Shown piece after piece: positions 1-6,617 of a stretch of DNA of 6,649 nt. The notes under the pieces are model-generated. The model made no database searches and was not told the origin of the DNA. It saw only the letters and a list, made by a program, of their open reading frames with translations. Position 1 is the stretch's first letter. Every line of letters begins with the position of its first letter. This stretch comes from an uncultured Bacilli bacterium (GTDB lineage Bacteria > Bacillota_I > Bacilli_A > RF39 > UBA660). Location of the stretch: positions 1 through 6,649 of the forward strand of contig CAKPJE010000060.1 of NCBI GenBank assembly GCA_934162555.1. Direction: 5' to 3'. Position numbers and translations under genes: made by a program.

Positions 1-327
1 GGTGAAACAGCTGATGATATATTTAAAAGAAAAAAATTAAGATATAGAGAAGATATTTTAGATAATATGAATGAAGATGAGTTAGTTGCAAACCTATTCA
101 GAATAAACCAAACAAAACAAAAACTCTTAAAAGATAATGTACAAGGAGAAGAAAATGCCAAAAGTGTTCATTATGAAGTTGGTAAAAAAGTTCGAAAAGC
201 AATTGCTGATATTGGTGGTATGATGCCTGAAGAAATACCAACTCCCGAAAAAAGTTTGAAAGAACTTGAAAGGGAAAAGAAAAAATTAGAAAATCAAGGA
301 ATGAAAAAATTTACAGAAATCAAATAA
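1..327 (+). CDS. dinD: DinD-like DNA damage-inducible protein, C-terminal fragment
   Basis: The reading frame is open from base 1, so the gene begins upstream of the window; 108 codons remain before the TAA. A Met at base 67 is internal and should not be taken as the start. The visible part carries the C-terminal signature I recognise from DinD proteins: a charged helix with QTKQKLLKDNVQGEENA, then HYEVGKKVRKAI, then GGMMPEEIPTPEKS and a final charged KELEREKKK helix. DinD was defined as an SOS-induced protein in E. coli and is reported to inhibit RecA-driven strand exchange; homologues usually carry an N-terminal Bro-N-like domain, which is outside this window. DinD genes are patchily distributed and often accessory. 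Whether this copy is SOS-regulated cannot be judged, because its promoter is not visible. No convincing forward terminator follows it, so some read-through into rbgA is possible. Confidence 0.8.
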   Translation, partial: GETADDIFKRKKLRYREDILDNMNEDELVANLFRINQTKQKLLKDNVQGEENAKSVHYEVGKKVRKAIADIGGMMPEEIPTPEKSLKELEREKKKLENQGMKKFTEIK

Positions 328-337
328 AAAATACAAT
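310..337 (+). promoter_or_regulatory. Predicted sigma-A promoter for the rbgA operon
   Basis: TTTACA (310-315) and TACAAT (332-337) are separated by 16 bp, each one base from consensus. The -35 lies within the last codons of the dinD-like gene. The predicted start is near 344, giving a leader of about 37 nt before the rbgA ATG. The AT richness raises the chance of fortuitous matches. Confidence 0.55.
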
Positions 338-380
338 TTAAATATGTTTAAATTTGTTAGTAAAAAGGAAGTGAAATTTT

Positions 381-1292
381 ATGAATATGTATCAAAAAAG
401 AAAAATGAGACAAGAAAATAATAGTATTGAAAAAGATTTACCTAAAACTTCAATTAATTGGTATCCTGGTCATATGGCCAAGACTAGAAGATTGATAAAA
501 GAAAATTTAAATTTAATAGATATTGTAATAGAACTAGTTGATTCTAGAATACCATTTTCATCAAGAATTAAAGATTTAGATGATATTATTAAAAATAAAC
601 CTAAATTAATGATAATGACTAAAAAAGACTTATGTGATATAAAAGAAACCAATAAATGGATTAAGCATTATGAAAGTTTGGGTTATAAAGTTCTTTGCAT
701 GGATATTGAACATGAATTTAATGCCAAACAAATATTTAATATAATTAATGAAATAATGCAAGAAAAAAATGACAAAAGATTAGAAAAAGGCATGAAAATA
801 AAGAAGCCAAGATGTTTGGTAATAGGCGTACCAAATGTGGGGAAATCAACATTAATTAATAGAATAGCTGGCTCTAAAGTAGTAGGTGTTGGTAATAAAC
901 CTGGCGTTACAACTAATCTAAATTGGATAAGAGTAAATCCTAACATAGAACTATTAGATAGTCCAGGATTATTATGGCCTAAAATTGATGAAGGAAATGT
1001 TGCCTATAATTTAGCAGCCTTTACAGCAATTAGAGAAGAAATTTTGCCAATATATGACGTTACAGTATACATATTAAATACACTATTAAAATATTATCCA
1101 GAAATACTAAAAGAAAGATATAATCTAGAGAAAATTGAAGATCCAATAGAAGCATTTGACATAATAGGAAAAAAAAGAGGGGCTTTAAGTAGAGGCGCTG
1201 AAACTGATTATGACAAAGTTATGACTATAATTATGAATGATTTTAAACAAGGGTATGTTAAAGGAGTAACATTTGATCGATACGAAAAATAG
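381..1292 (+). CDS. rbgA: RbgA (YlqF) ribosome biogenesis GTPase
   Basis: This is a 303-residue circularly permuted GTPase of the YlqF/RbgA family, which binds a late 50S precursor and promotes its final maturation in the cytoplasm. The family hallmark NWYPGHMAK is at residues 26-34. G motifs appear in the permuted order: G4 TKKD at 80-83, then G1 GVPNVGKS at 149-156, G2 GVTT at 175-178 and G3 DSPG at 193-196. A C-terminal helical domain runs from about 205 to 303. The start at 381 is supported by AAGGAAGTG just upstream; a second in-frame ATG at 387 is a near-equivalent alternative. About 23 basic residues precede the conserved core, whereas B. subtilis RbgA begins almost directly at it, so a short N-terminal extension is present. 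The last 20 bases overlap mrnC, giving a translationally coupled pair. It heads the four-gene operon. Confidence 0.95.
   Translation: MNMYQKRKMRQENNSIEKDLPKTSINWYPGHMAKTRRLIKENLNLIDIVIELVDSRIPFSSRIKDLDDIIKNKPKLMIMTKKDLCDIKETNKWIKHYESLGYKVLCMDIEHEFNAKQIFNIINEIMQEKNDKRLEKGMKIKKPRCLVIGVPNVGKSTLINRIAGSKVVGVGNKPGVTTNLNWIRVNPNIELLDSPGLLWPKIDEGNVAYNLAAFTAIREEILPIYDVTVYILNTLLKYYPEILKERYNLEKIEDPIEAFDIIGKKRGALSRGAETDYDKVMTIIMNDFKQGYVKGVTFDRYEK
1261..1275 (+). promoter_or_regulatory. Shine-Dalgarno and TTG start of mrnC inside rbgA
   Basis: AAGGAG at 1261-1266 is followed after 6 nt by TTG at 1273-1275. No ATG or GTG lies before the conserved AYIGDAVYE segment, so this site fixes the mrnC start. It lies inside the rbgA coding region, so ribosomes finishing rbgA at 1292 have just crossed it. 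Confidence 0.85.
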
Positions 1293-1653
1293 AAACGTTT
1301 TAGTACTTGCTTATATAGGCGATGCAGTTTATGAAACCTATATTAGAACATACCTAATAAACAAATCATATTCAAAAGTAAATGAATTATATAAAGAATC
1401 AATCAAATATGTAAGCGCTAAAGCACAAGCAGAATATATTAAACAACTATTAGATAATAATTTTTTTAAAGACGAAGAAATTGATATAATAAAAAGAGCA
1501 AGGAATCATAAAAGTCATAATAATAAAAGTACAGATATTGTAACATACAAAAATGCCACAAGTTTAGAAGCAATAATTGGATATCATTATTTAAATAAAA
1601 ATGAAGAAAGGGTAAAAGAAATAATGTCTTTTATACTAGGTGAAAAATGCTAA
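1273..1653 (+). CDS. mrnC: Mini-ribonuclease 3 (MrnC)
   Basis: This 126-residue protein is a single RNase III catalytic domain with no double-stranded RNA binding domain, which defines Mini-III. In B. subtilis Mini-III trims both ends of the 23S rRNA precursor and acts best on assembled 50S precursor with protein L3. The signature AYIGDAVYE is at residues 13-21, with the expected metal-binding Asp17; the second acidic site is in ATSLEAIIGY at 95-104, Glu99. The RARNHKS segment at 75-81 matches the family's RGRN-type region. It is slightly shorter than the roughly 140 residues of the B. subtilis protein but nothing essential is missing. It starts with TTG within rbgA, and its last 7 bases overlap rlmB. 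This position immediately before an rlmB gene is the classic Firmicutes arrangement. Confidence 0.93.
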   Translation: MIDTKNRNVLVLAYIGDAVYETYIRTYLINKSYSKVNELYKESIKYVSAKAQAEYIKQLLDNNFFKDEEIDIIKRARNHKSHNNKSTDIVTYKNATSLEAIIGYHYLNKNEERVKEIMSFILGEKC

Positions 1654-2330
1654 TATATGGAAAAAATGTTGCCGATGAATATTTAAAAACAGGCAAAAAA
1701 ATAAATAAAACCTATTTACTAGATAATTATAATGGAAAAATGAATTTTCCTAATATTGAAAAAGTAAATAAAAATGAAATGGATAAATTAATAAAAGCAA
1801 ATACACAAGGTATTGTTTTAGATATTGACTATGAATATGCAACCTTAGAAGAAATTACTTGTAAAGAAAATCCATTAATAGTTATACTAGACCATTTAGA
1901 AGATCCCCATAATTTAGGAGCAATTATAAGAACATGTGAAGCAGCTGGTGTTGATGGCATAATAATACCTGAAAATAGAAGTGTCAGTGTTAATTCAACT
2001 GTAGTTCATACATCTGCTGGAAGTATATTCAATACAAAAATCGTAAAAGTAGTTAATTTAAGACAAACTATTCAAAAATTAAAAAAACAAGGATTTTGGT
2101 TTATCGGAACAGACATGGAAGGAACAGATTATAGAGAAATAAACTATAATGGAAAAACATGTATTATTATTGGTAGTGAAGGCTTTGGTATGTCAAGAAT
2201 AATAAGTGAAGAATGTGATTTTAAAGCATCAATCAAAATGAATGGTAAAGTCAATAGTTTAAATGCTAGCGTAGCTGCTGGAATCATAATATATGAAGCA
2301 ATATACAAAAGAGGACAAAATGGAATATAA
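1647..2330 (+). CDS. rlmB: SpoU/TrmH-family 23S rRNA 2'-O-methyltransferase, RlmB type
   Basis: This 227-residue SPOUT-class enzyme is predicted to use S-adenosylmethionine to methylate a ribose 2'-OH; RlmB modifies G2251 (E. coli numbering) in the 23S peptidyl-transferase P loop. The N-terminal substrate-binding domain covers about residues 1-65; its usual HQGI motif reads NTQGI at 52-56. The trefoil-knot domain has all three motifs: LDHLEDPHNLGAIIRT at 81-96 with Asn89 and Arg95, GSEGFGM at 176-182, and KVNSLNASVAAG at 201-212. The ATG overlaps the last 7 bases of mrnC and has AGGTGA four bases upstream. Assignment to RlmB rather than another TrmH paralogue rests on both the N-terminal domain and the mrnC neighbour; the exact target nucleotide is inferred. 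Confidence 0.88.
   Translation: MLIYGKNVADEYLKTGKKINKTYLLDNYNGKMNFPNIEKVNKNEMDKLIKANTQGIVLDIDYEYATLEEITCKENPLIVILDHLEDPHNLGAIIRTCEAAGVDGIIIPENRSVSVNSTVVHTSAGSIFNTKIVKVVNLRQTIQKLKKQGFWFIGTDMEGTDYREINYNGKTCIIIGSEGFGMSRIISEECDFKASIKMNGKVNSLNASVAAGIIIYEAIYKRGQNGI
2310..2322 (+). promoter_or_regulatory. Shine-Dalgarno and start choice for the sigma gene
   Basis: AGAGGA at 2310-2315 precedes the ATG at 2320 by 4 nt, inside the end of rlmB. An in-frame ATG at 2293 would add nine residues but has no Shine-Dalgarno sequence, so 2320 is preferred. Confidence 0.75.
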
Positions 2331-2898
2331 AGATAAAGATAGTGAACTAATATATCTTATTAAAGAAGGAGACGAAGAAGAAAGAAAATCACTTTATAAT
2401 AAATATAATCCATTTATAAAATCCGTTGTTTCTAAAATGGTAAAATATTGTAAAAATACCGGACTTGAAGAAAACGATCTATACCAAGAAGGTATGTTAG
2501 GTCTGACTAATGCTATCAAAAACTATGATGAAACTAAAGATAATAAGTTTTATACCTATGCTAAAACATGTATAGAAAAGAAGATCATATCAGCAATTGT
2601 AGCATCTAAAAGGATCAAACATAGAGCTATGAATGAATCTATTTTTATAGAAGATACCGATAATAGTATTTTTAAAATTGATGGACCAGAAGAAATGATA
2701 ATTGATATAGAAAATGAAACAGAAATGTTAAATAACATCAGAAATGAATTAACAGACTTTGAAGATCAAGTATTACTGTTAAAAATAGGCGGTTTAAAGA
2801 AAAAAGAAATTTCTGAAGTATTAGAACGCGATGACAAAGCAGTCGATAATGCTTTACAAAGAATTCGTGTAAAGGTTAGAAAAATAATAAACAAATAA
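2320..2898 (+). CDS. SigH-like sigma-70 family RNA polymerase sigma factor
   Basis: This 192-residue two-domain sigma factor has region 2 at about residues 24-100: ENDLYQEGMLGLTNAIKNYD at 51-70 (region 2.2) and FYTYAKTCIEKKIISAI at 77-93 (regions 2.3-2.4). Region 4 lies at about 144-190 with a helix-turn-helix around KKKEISEVLERDDKAVDNAL. Region 1.1 and most of region 3 are absent, so it is an alternative factor, not the housekeeping one. The FYTYAKTCIEKKIISAI-ASKRIKH segment resembles SigH of Bacillus, and the position after mrnC and rlmB is where sigH lies in that genus. SigH drives early sporulation and competence genes; which regulon exists here is unknown. The start overlaps rlmB by 11 bases. 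No yacP gene lies between rlmB and this gene, unlike in B. subtilis. The stop codon is embedded in the terminator stem. Confidence 0.85.
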   Translation: MEYKDKDSELIYLIKEGDEEERKSLYNKYNPFIKSVVSKMVKYCKNTGLEENDLYQEGMLGLTNAIKNYDETKDNKFYTYAKTCIEKKIISAIVASKRIKHRAMNESIFIEDTDNSIFKIDGPEEMIIDIENETEMLNNIRNELTDFEDQVLLLKIGGLKKKEISEVLERDDKAVDNALQRIRVKVRKIINK

Positions 2899-2921
2899 GT
2901 ATTTACTTGTTTGTTTTTTTT
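2889..2921 (+). terminator. Rho-independent terminator of the rbgA-mrnC-rlmB-sigma operon
   Basis: A 12-bp stem (2889-2900 with 2905-2916, one G-T pair) closes a 4-base ATTT loop and is followed by a run of T to 2921. Only two pairs are G-C, so it is weak on stem stability but strong on geometry. The left arm includes the last codons and stop of the sigma gene. Confidence 0.75.
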
Positions 2922-2930
2922 GTCTATAAT
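2902..2930 (+). promoter_or_regulatory. Predicted promoter of the recombinase gene, leaderless start
   Basis: TTTACT (2902-2907) lies 17 bp before a perfect TATAAT (2925-2930). The -35 sits in the loop and right arm of the preceding terminator. With the usual six-base discriminator, +1 is base 2937, the A of the recombinase ATG, and no Shine-Dalgarno-like sequence precedes that ATG. Confidence 0.65.
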
Positions 2931-2936
2931 TAAATT

Positions 2937-3806
2937 ATGAGAGAATTTATAGAATATTTAAAAATAGTAAAAAATTATTCTGATAATACAATCAGAAATT
3001 ATGAAATTGATTTAGATGAATACAAAGTCTTTTTGGACCATAAAGGAATTACAGATTATGATGTTGATTATAAAATAGTAAGAGAATATGTAGAATATTT
3101 AAATAAATTAAAATATAAAACAACTACAATTTCAAGAAGAATAAGTGCTCTTAGAAGTTTTTATAAATTTTTATACAAGAAAAAAAAGATTCATTCAAAT
3201 CCGATGCCTTTAATAAGTAATCCTAAAAAAGAAAAAATTTTACCTAAATTTTTATACATTAATGAAGTTGAAGAATTATTAGGTGAACCAGATGATACTG
3301 TACAAGGAATCCGTGATCATGCCATTATAGAAATACTATATTCAACTGGTATAAGAGTAAGTGAACTTGTTAATATTAAAATTAGAGATATTGACTTTAA
3401 TAATAGGACAATTCGCATACTTGGGAAAGGATCAAAAGAACGAATTGTTATATATGGTCATGTCTGTGCCAAAGTTCTAGATAATTACTTAAATAATTCA
3501 AGAAAACTAATTAAAAATTCTAGCTTAACAGATTATTTAATTTTAAATTTAAATGGTAAAAAATTAACTGATCGAAGTGTTAGAAATATAATAAATAAAT
3601 ATATGAATAAAACAAGTATTCAAAAACATATTAGTCCACATACTTTAAGACATACATTCGCGACTCATTTACTTGATAACGGAGCTGATTTAAAAGCTGT
3701 TCAAGAACTTTTAGGCCATGCTGATTTAGGGACAACCCAAATTTACACACATGTTTCAAATGAAAGATTAAGAGAAGTTTATTTAAAAACACATCCAAGG
3801 GCTTGA
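2937..3806 (+). CDS. xerD: XerC/XerD-type tyrosine recombinase
   Basis: This 289-residue site-specific recombinase has the size and architecture of Xer proteins, which resolve chromosome dimers at dif sites at division. The N-terminal SAM-like core-binding domain covers about residues 1-85. The catalytic domain contains all expected residues: Arg140 in TGIRVSEL, Lys164 in GKGSKER, His235 and Arg238 in SPHTLRHTFATH, His261 in LGHADLGTT, and the nucleophile Tyr270 in QIYTHV. The protein ends in HPRA, as chromosomal Xer recombinases do, which argues against a phage or transposon integrase. XerC and XerD cannot be separated with certainty by eye, and some reduced genomes use a single Xer. The ATG at 2937 is the only start that leaves the N-terminal domain intact, yet it has no ribosome binding site. 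The gene ends in TGA, showing TGA is a stop here. Confidence 0.9.
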   Translation: MREFIEYLKIVKNYSDNTIRNYEIDLDEYKVFLDHKGITDYDVDYKIVREYVEYLNKLKYKTTTISRRISALRSFYKFLYKKKKIHSNPMPLISNPKKEKILPKFLYINEVEELLGEPDDTVQGIRDHAIIEILYSTGIRVSELVNIKIRDIDFNNRTIRILGKGSKERIVIYGHVCAKVLDNYLNNSRKLIKNSSLTDYLILNLNGKKLTDRSVRNIINKYMNKTSIQKHISPHTLRHTFATHLLDNGADLKAVQELLGHADLGTTQIYTHVSNERLREVYLKTHPRA

Positions 3807-3831
3807 ATATTATTTAAATATATGTTAGACT
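3803..3831 (+). promoter_or_regulatory. Predicted promoter of the thymidine kinase gene
   Basis: TTGAAT (3803-3808) and TAGACT (3826-3831) are 17 bp apart, with a TG at 3823-3824 making an extended -10. The -35 overlaps the recombinase TGA stop. Predicted +1 is near 3838, leaving a leader of about 14 nt that is almost entirely the ribosome binding site AGGAGGG. Confidence 0.6.
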
Positions 3832-3851
3832 TTATTTTAGGAGGGTAAGAA

Positions 3852-4625
3852 ATGGCAACACTTAGATTTAGGTATTCACCTATGAATGCTGGCAAAAGCT
3901 CAAATCTTTTACAAGTCGCTCACAATTATAATGAGAGAGGCATGAATGTTTTAATTATGAAACCATCTCTTGATACAAAAGGCGACGATAGAGTTGTAGC
4001 GCGTGGCATGAAAAATTCAAGAAAGGTTGATTACCTAGTTACACCAAGTATGAATATATATGATTTGGTTGTTGATTATTTAAAAAAGAATAATAAGGAA
4101 TATATTAATAATGAGGAATTACTTAAGAAAATAGAACAATTTGAAAAAGATCCTAAAAAAATAAGTATAATTTATAATACTATTAATGATTATCTAATTG
4201 AAAAGAACTATGATAATAAATTTGATAAAATACTTTCAGCTATTTTAATAGATGAAGCCCAGTTTTTAACAGAAAAGCAAGTAAAACAATTATCAGATAT
4301 AACAGTTATTTTAGATATTCCTGTTATATGCTTTGGCTTAAGGACTGATTTTAAAGGCAACTTATTTCCTGGAAGTGAAGCCTTGTTTAGATATGCCAAT
4401 AGTTTAGAAGAATTAACTACAGTTTGTATTTGTGGTAAAAAAGCTTTACATAATGCTAGACTTGTTAATGGTAAGTATGTAAGTGATGGCTCACAAGTTG
4501 CAATTGATGAAAAAGATAATGTGACTTATATATCACTTTGTCCTGAACATTATAGAGAATTTGTTTATGGCATTAAAATAGATGAAGAAAGAAAAAAAAT
4601 AAATAAATTAGTTAAGAAAAGATAG
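3852..4625 (+). CDS. tdk: Thymidine kinase, zinc-containing TK1/Tdk family
   Basis: The predicted reaction is ATP-dependent phosphorylation of thymidine to dTMP in the salvage pathway, in the cytoplasm. The P-loop SPMNAGKS is at residues 9-16, the DEAQFL motif with the likely catalytic Glu135 is at 134-139, and LRTDFKGNLF is at 163-172. Zinc ligands are predicted at Cys192 and Cys194 (VCICGKK) with Cys230 and His233 (LCPEHY). The wording SPMNAGKSSNLLQ and LDIPVICFGLRTDF is closer to the E. coli type than to the GPMFSGK-type of Bacillus. The protein has 257 residues against about 190-205 normally. The excess is a Lys/Glu/Asn/Tyr-rich helical insertion at about residues 78-126, between the P-loop domain start and the DEAQ strand. 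AGGAGGG seven bases upstream supports the ATG. It is flanked by its own promoter and terminator. Confidence 0.92.
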   Translation: MATLRFRYSPMNAGKSSNLLQVAHNYNERGMNVLIMKPSLDTKGDDRVVARGMKNSRKVDYLVTPSMNIYDLVVDYLKKNNKEYINNEELLKKIEQFEKDPKKISIIYNTINDYLIEKNYDNKFDKILSAILIDEAQFLTEKQVKQLSDITVILDIPVICFGLRTDFKGNLFPGSEALFRYANSLEELTTVCICGKKALHNARLVNGKYVSDGSQVAIDEKDNVTYISLCPEHYREFVYGIKIDEERKKINKLVKKR

Positions 4626-5786
<1,161 letters not shown>

Positions 5787-5791
5787 TAAAT

Positions 5792-5819
5792 TTGACAATT
5801 TTTAGAAAAGTGCTATTCT
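5792..5819 (+). promoter_or_regulatory. Strong predicted promoter of the lethal-factor-like protease gene
   Basis: A perfect TTGACA (5792-5797) lies 16 bp before TATTCT (5814-5819), which is preceded by TGC as an extended -10. Predicted +1 is near 5826, giving a 17-nt leader with AAAGGAG at 5828-5834. This is the best-looking promoter of the window. Confidence 0.7.
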
Positions 5820-5842
5820 ATTTGTCCAAAGGAGAATGATAT

Positions 5843-6547
5843 ATGGAAATGCTAAGTATTCCGAATTGTAATTTTGCAAATATAGATTATCAAATTACTT
5901 TAGAAATGTTAGTTGGTTTAGATAATATATTTAAAAGATATCCATTATTAAGACATAAAATAGATGCAATTGGTGAAAATACGTTTATTGTAAAAGAAAT
6001 GGTCAAAACAGATAAAAGAATCAATCATATTAATACATCTAGATATAATAAATCAAATGATGATGCCTTTTTTAAAACTATTTATACATGGTTGGGGGAT
6101 TTTTCAAAACCAGAATATTATATTAAATCAAATGTCCTTTTTATTGGGTTAGGTATTAATTCTAAATATAGTTATGATGAGTTAGAAAAACAAATCGCAC
6201 TTTCAAATAAAATGGGTAATATATATGCTTGGGATATTAAAACATCCATTTATCATGAAATAGGGCATGTATTTGACTTAGTCTTCTTGTTAGGTGCAGA
6301 TGATGTATTTATGCAAAATATAAGGAAATTTATGAGTGAAAAAAGAACAGATTATTCTATTTATTCACTTACTAATGAACATGAATTTATAGCCGAATGT
6401 TTTTGTAAATATATGACTGATTCTAATTTTAATGAAGCAGTTAATTATGTTGGTACTACTATAGATGAATATTATGAAAAGTATAAAAGCGAGCACAAAT
6501 TTAATGAAAATGCTTATCGTGAAAAAGTATTAAAAATAAAAGTATAG
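5843..6547 (+). CDS. Predicted zinc metalloprotease, anthrax lethal factor-like (ATLF) catalytic domain
   Basis: This 234-residue protein has a zincin motif HEIGH at residues 138-142 (His138, Glu139, His142) and a second motif YSLTNEHEFIAECF at 174-187. That second motif lines up with YGRTNEAEFFAEAF of Bacillus anthracis lethal factor, where the Tyr (Y728) assists catalysis and the Glu seven residues later (E735) is the third zinc ligand. Tyr174 and Glu181 here have the same spacing. The N-terminal part (ITLEMLVGLDNIFKRYPLLRHKIDAIG) is helical and resembles the region before the zinc site in related bacterial and phage proteins. There is no signal peptide, membrane segment or toxin translocation domain, so it is probably cytoplasmic or exported by another route; it is not implied to be a toxin. 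The substrate is unknown. AGGAG eight bases upstream supports the ATG at 5843. It has its own promoter and terminator. Confidence 0.75.
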   Translation: MEMLSIPNCNFANIDYQITLEMLVGLDNIFKRYPLLRHKIDAIGENTFIVKEMVKTDKRINHINTSRYNKSNDDAFFKTIYTWLGDFSKPEYYIKSNVLFIGLGINSKYSYDELEKQIALSNKMGNIYAWDIKTSIYHEIGHVFDLVFLLGADDVFMQNIRKFMSEKRTDYSIYSLTNEHEFIAECFCKYMTDSNFNEAVNYVGTTIDEYYEKYKSEHKFNENAYREKVLKIKV

Positions 6548-6566
6548 TTATAATTGATAATAATGT

Positions 6567-6594
6567 AAAGAATAGTATTTATTATTCTTTTTTT
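6567..6594 (+). terminator. Rho-independent terminator after the protease gene
   Basis: An 8-bp stem (6567-6574 with 6583-6590) closes an 8-base loop, and the T-run continues to 6594. Only one pair is G-C, but the position 20 bases after the stop codon fits. Confidence 0.65.
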
Positions 6595-6617
6595 CATATA
6601 TTTAAATGGTGAATAAT

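Noticed and set aside
333..357. Inverted repeat of about 10 bp with a one-base bulge between the dinD-like gene and rbgA
   Set aside because: It is almost wholly A-T, no T-run follows on the + strand, and the T-rich side faces the minus strand where no gene ends. The predicted rbgA start near 344 would lie inside it, so it is probably a chance palindrome.
470..946. Two minus-strand open frames (470-652 and 683-946) opposite rbgA
   Set aside because: They lie fully inside a well-supported conserved gene, encode low-complexity hydrophobic stretches typical of the antisense of AT-rich Lys/Asn-rich coding DNA, and have no recognisable domain.
2293..2319. Upstream in-frame ATG for the sigma gene
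   Set aside because: It lacks a Shine-Dalgarno sequence, whereas the ATG at 2320 has AGAGGA at proper distance.
2556..2738. Minus-strand open frame opposite the sigma gene
   Set aside because: It is the Ile/Ser-rich antisense shadow of conserved sigma regions, with no promoter or ribosome binding site seen.
2937..3806. Recombinase as an integrase marking a mobile element
   Set aside because: The length, the N-terminal domain and the C-terminal HPRA are those of chromosomal Xer proteins. No tRNA attachment site, direct repeats or phage genes are adjacent.
4208..4399. Minus-strand open frame opposite tdk
   Set aside because: It is an antisense shadow of the DEAQ to zinc-domain part of thymidine kinase, with no own support.
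5787..5803. Small AAATT/AATTT hairpin after tgt as a terminator
   Set aside because: It has only five A-T pairs, too weak to support. The segment is better explained as the -35 region of the protease promoter, and tgt may read through.
6554..6581. TTGATA-N16-TATTTA as a promoter for the gene at the right edge
   Set aside because: The -10 is poor and lies within the terminator loop; in such AT-rich sequence the match is not distinguishable from chance, and the downstream gene itself is uncertain.
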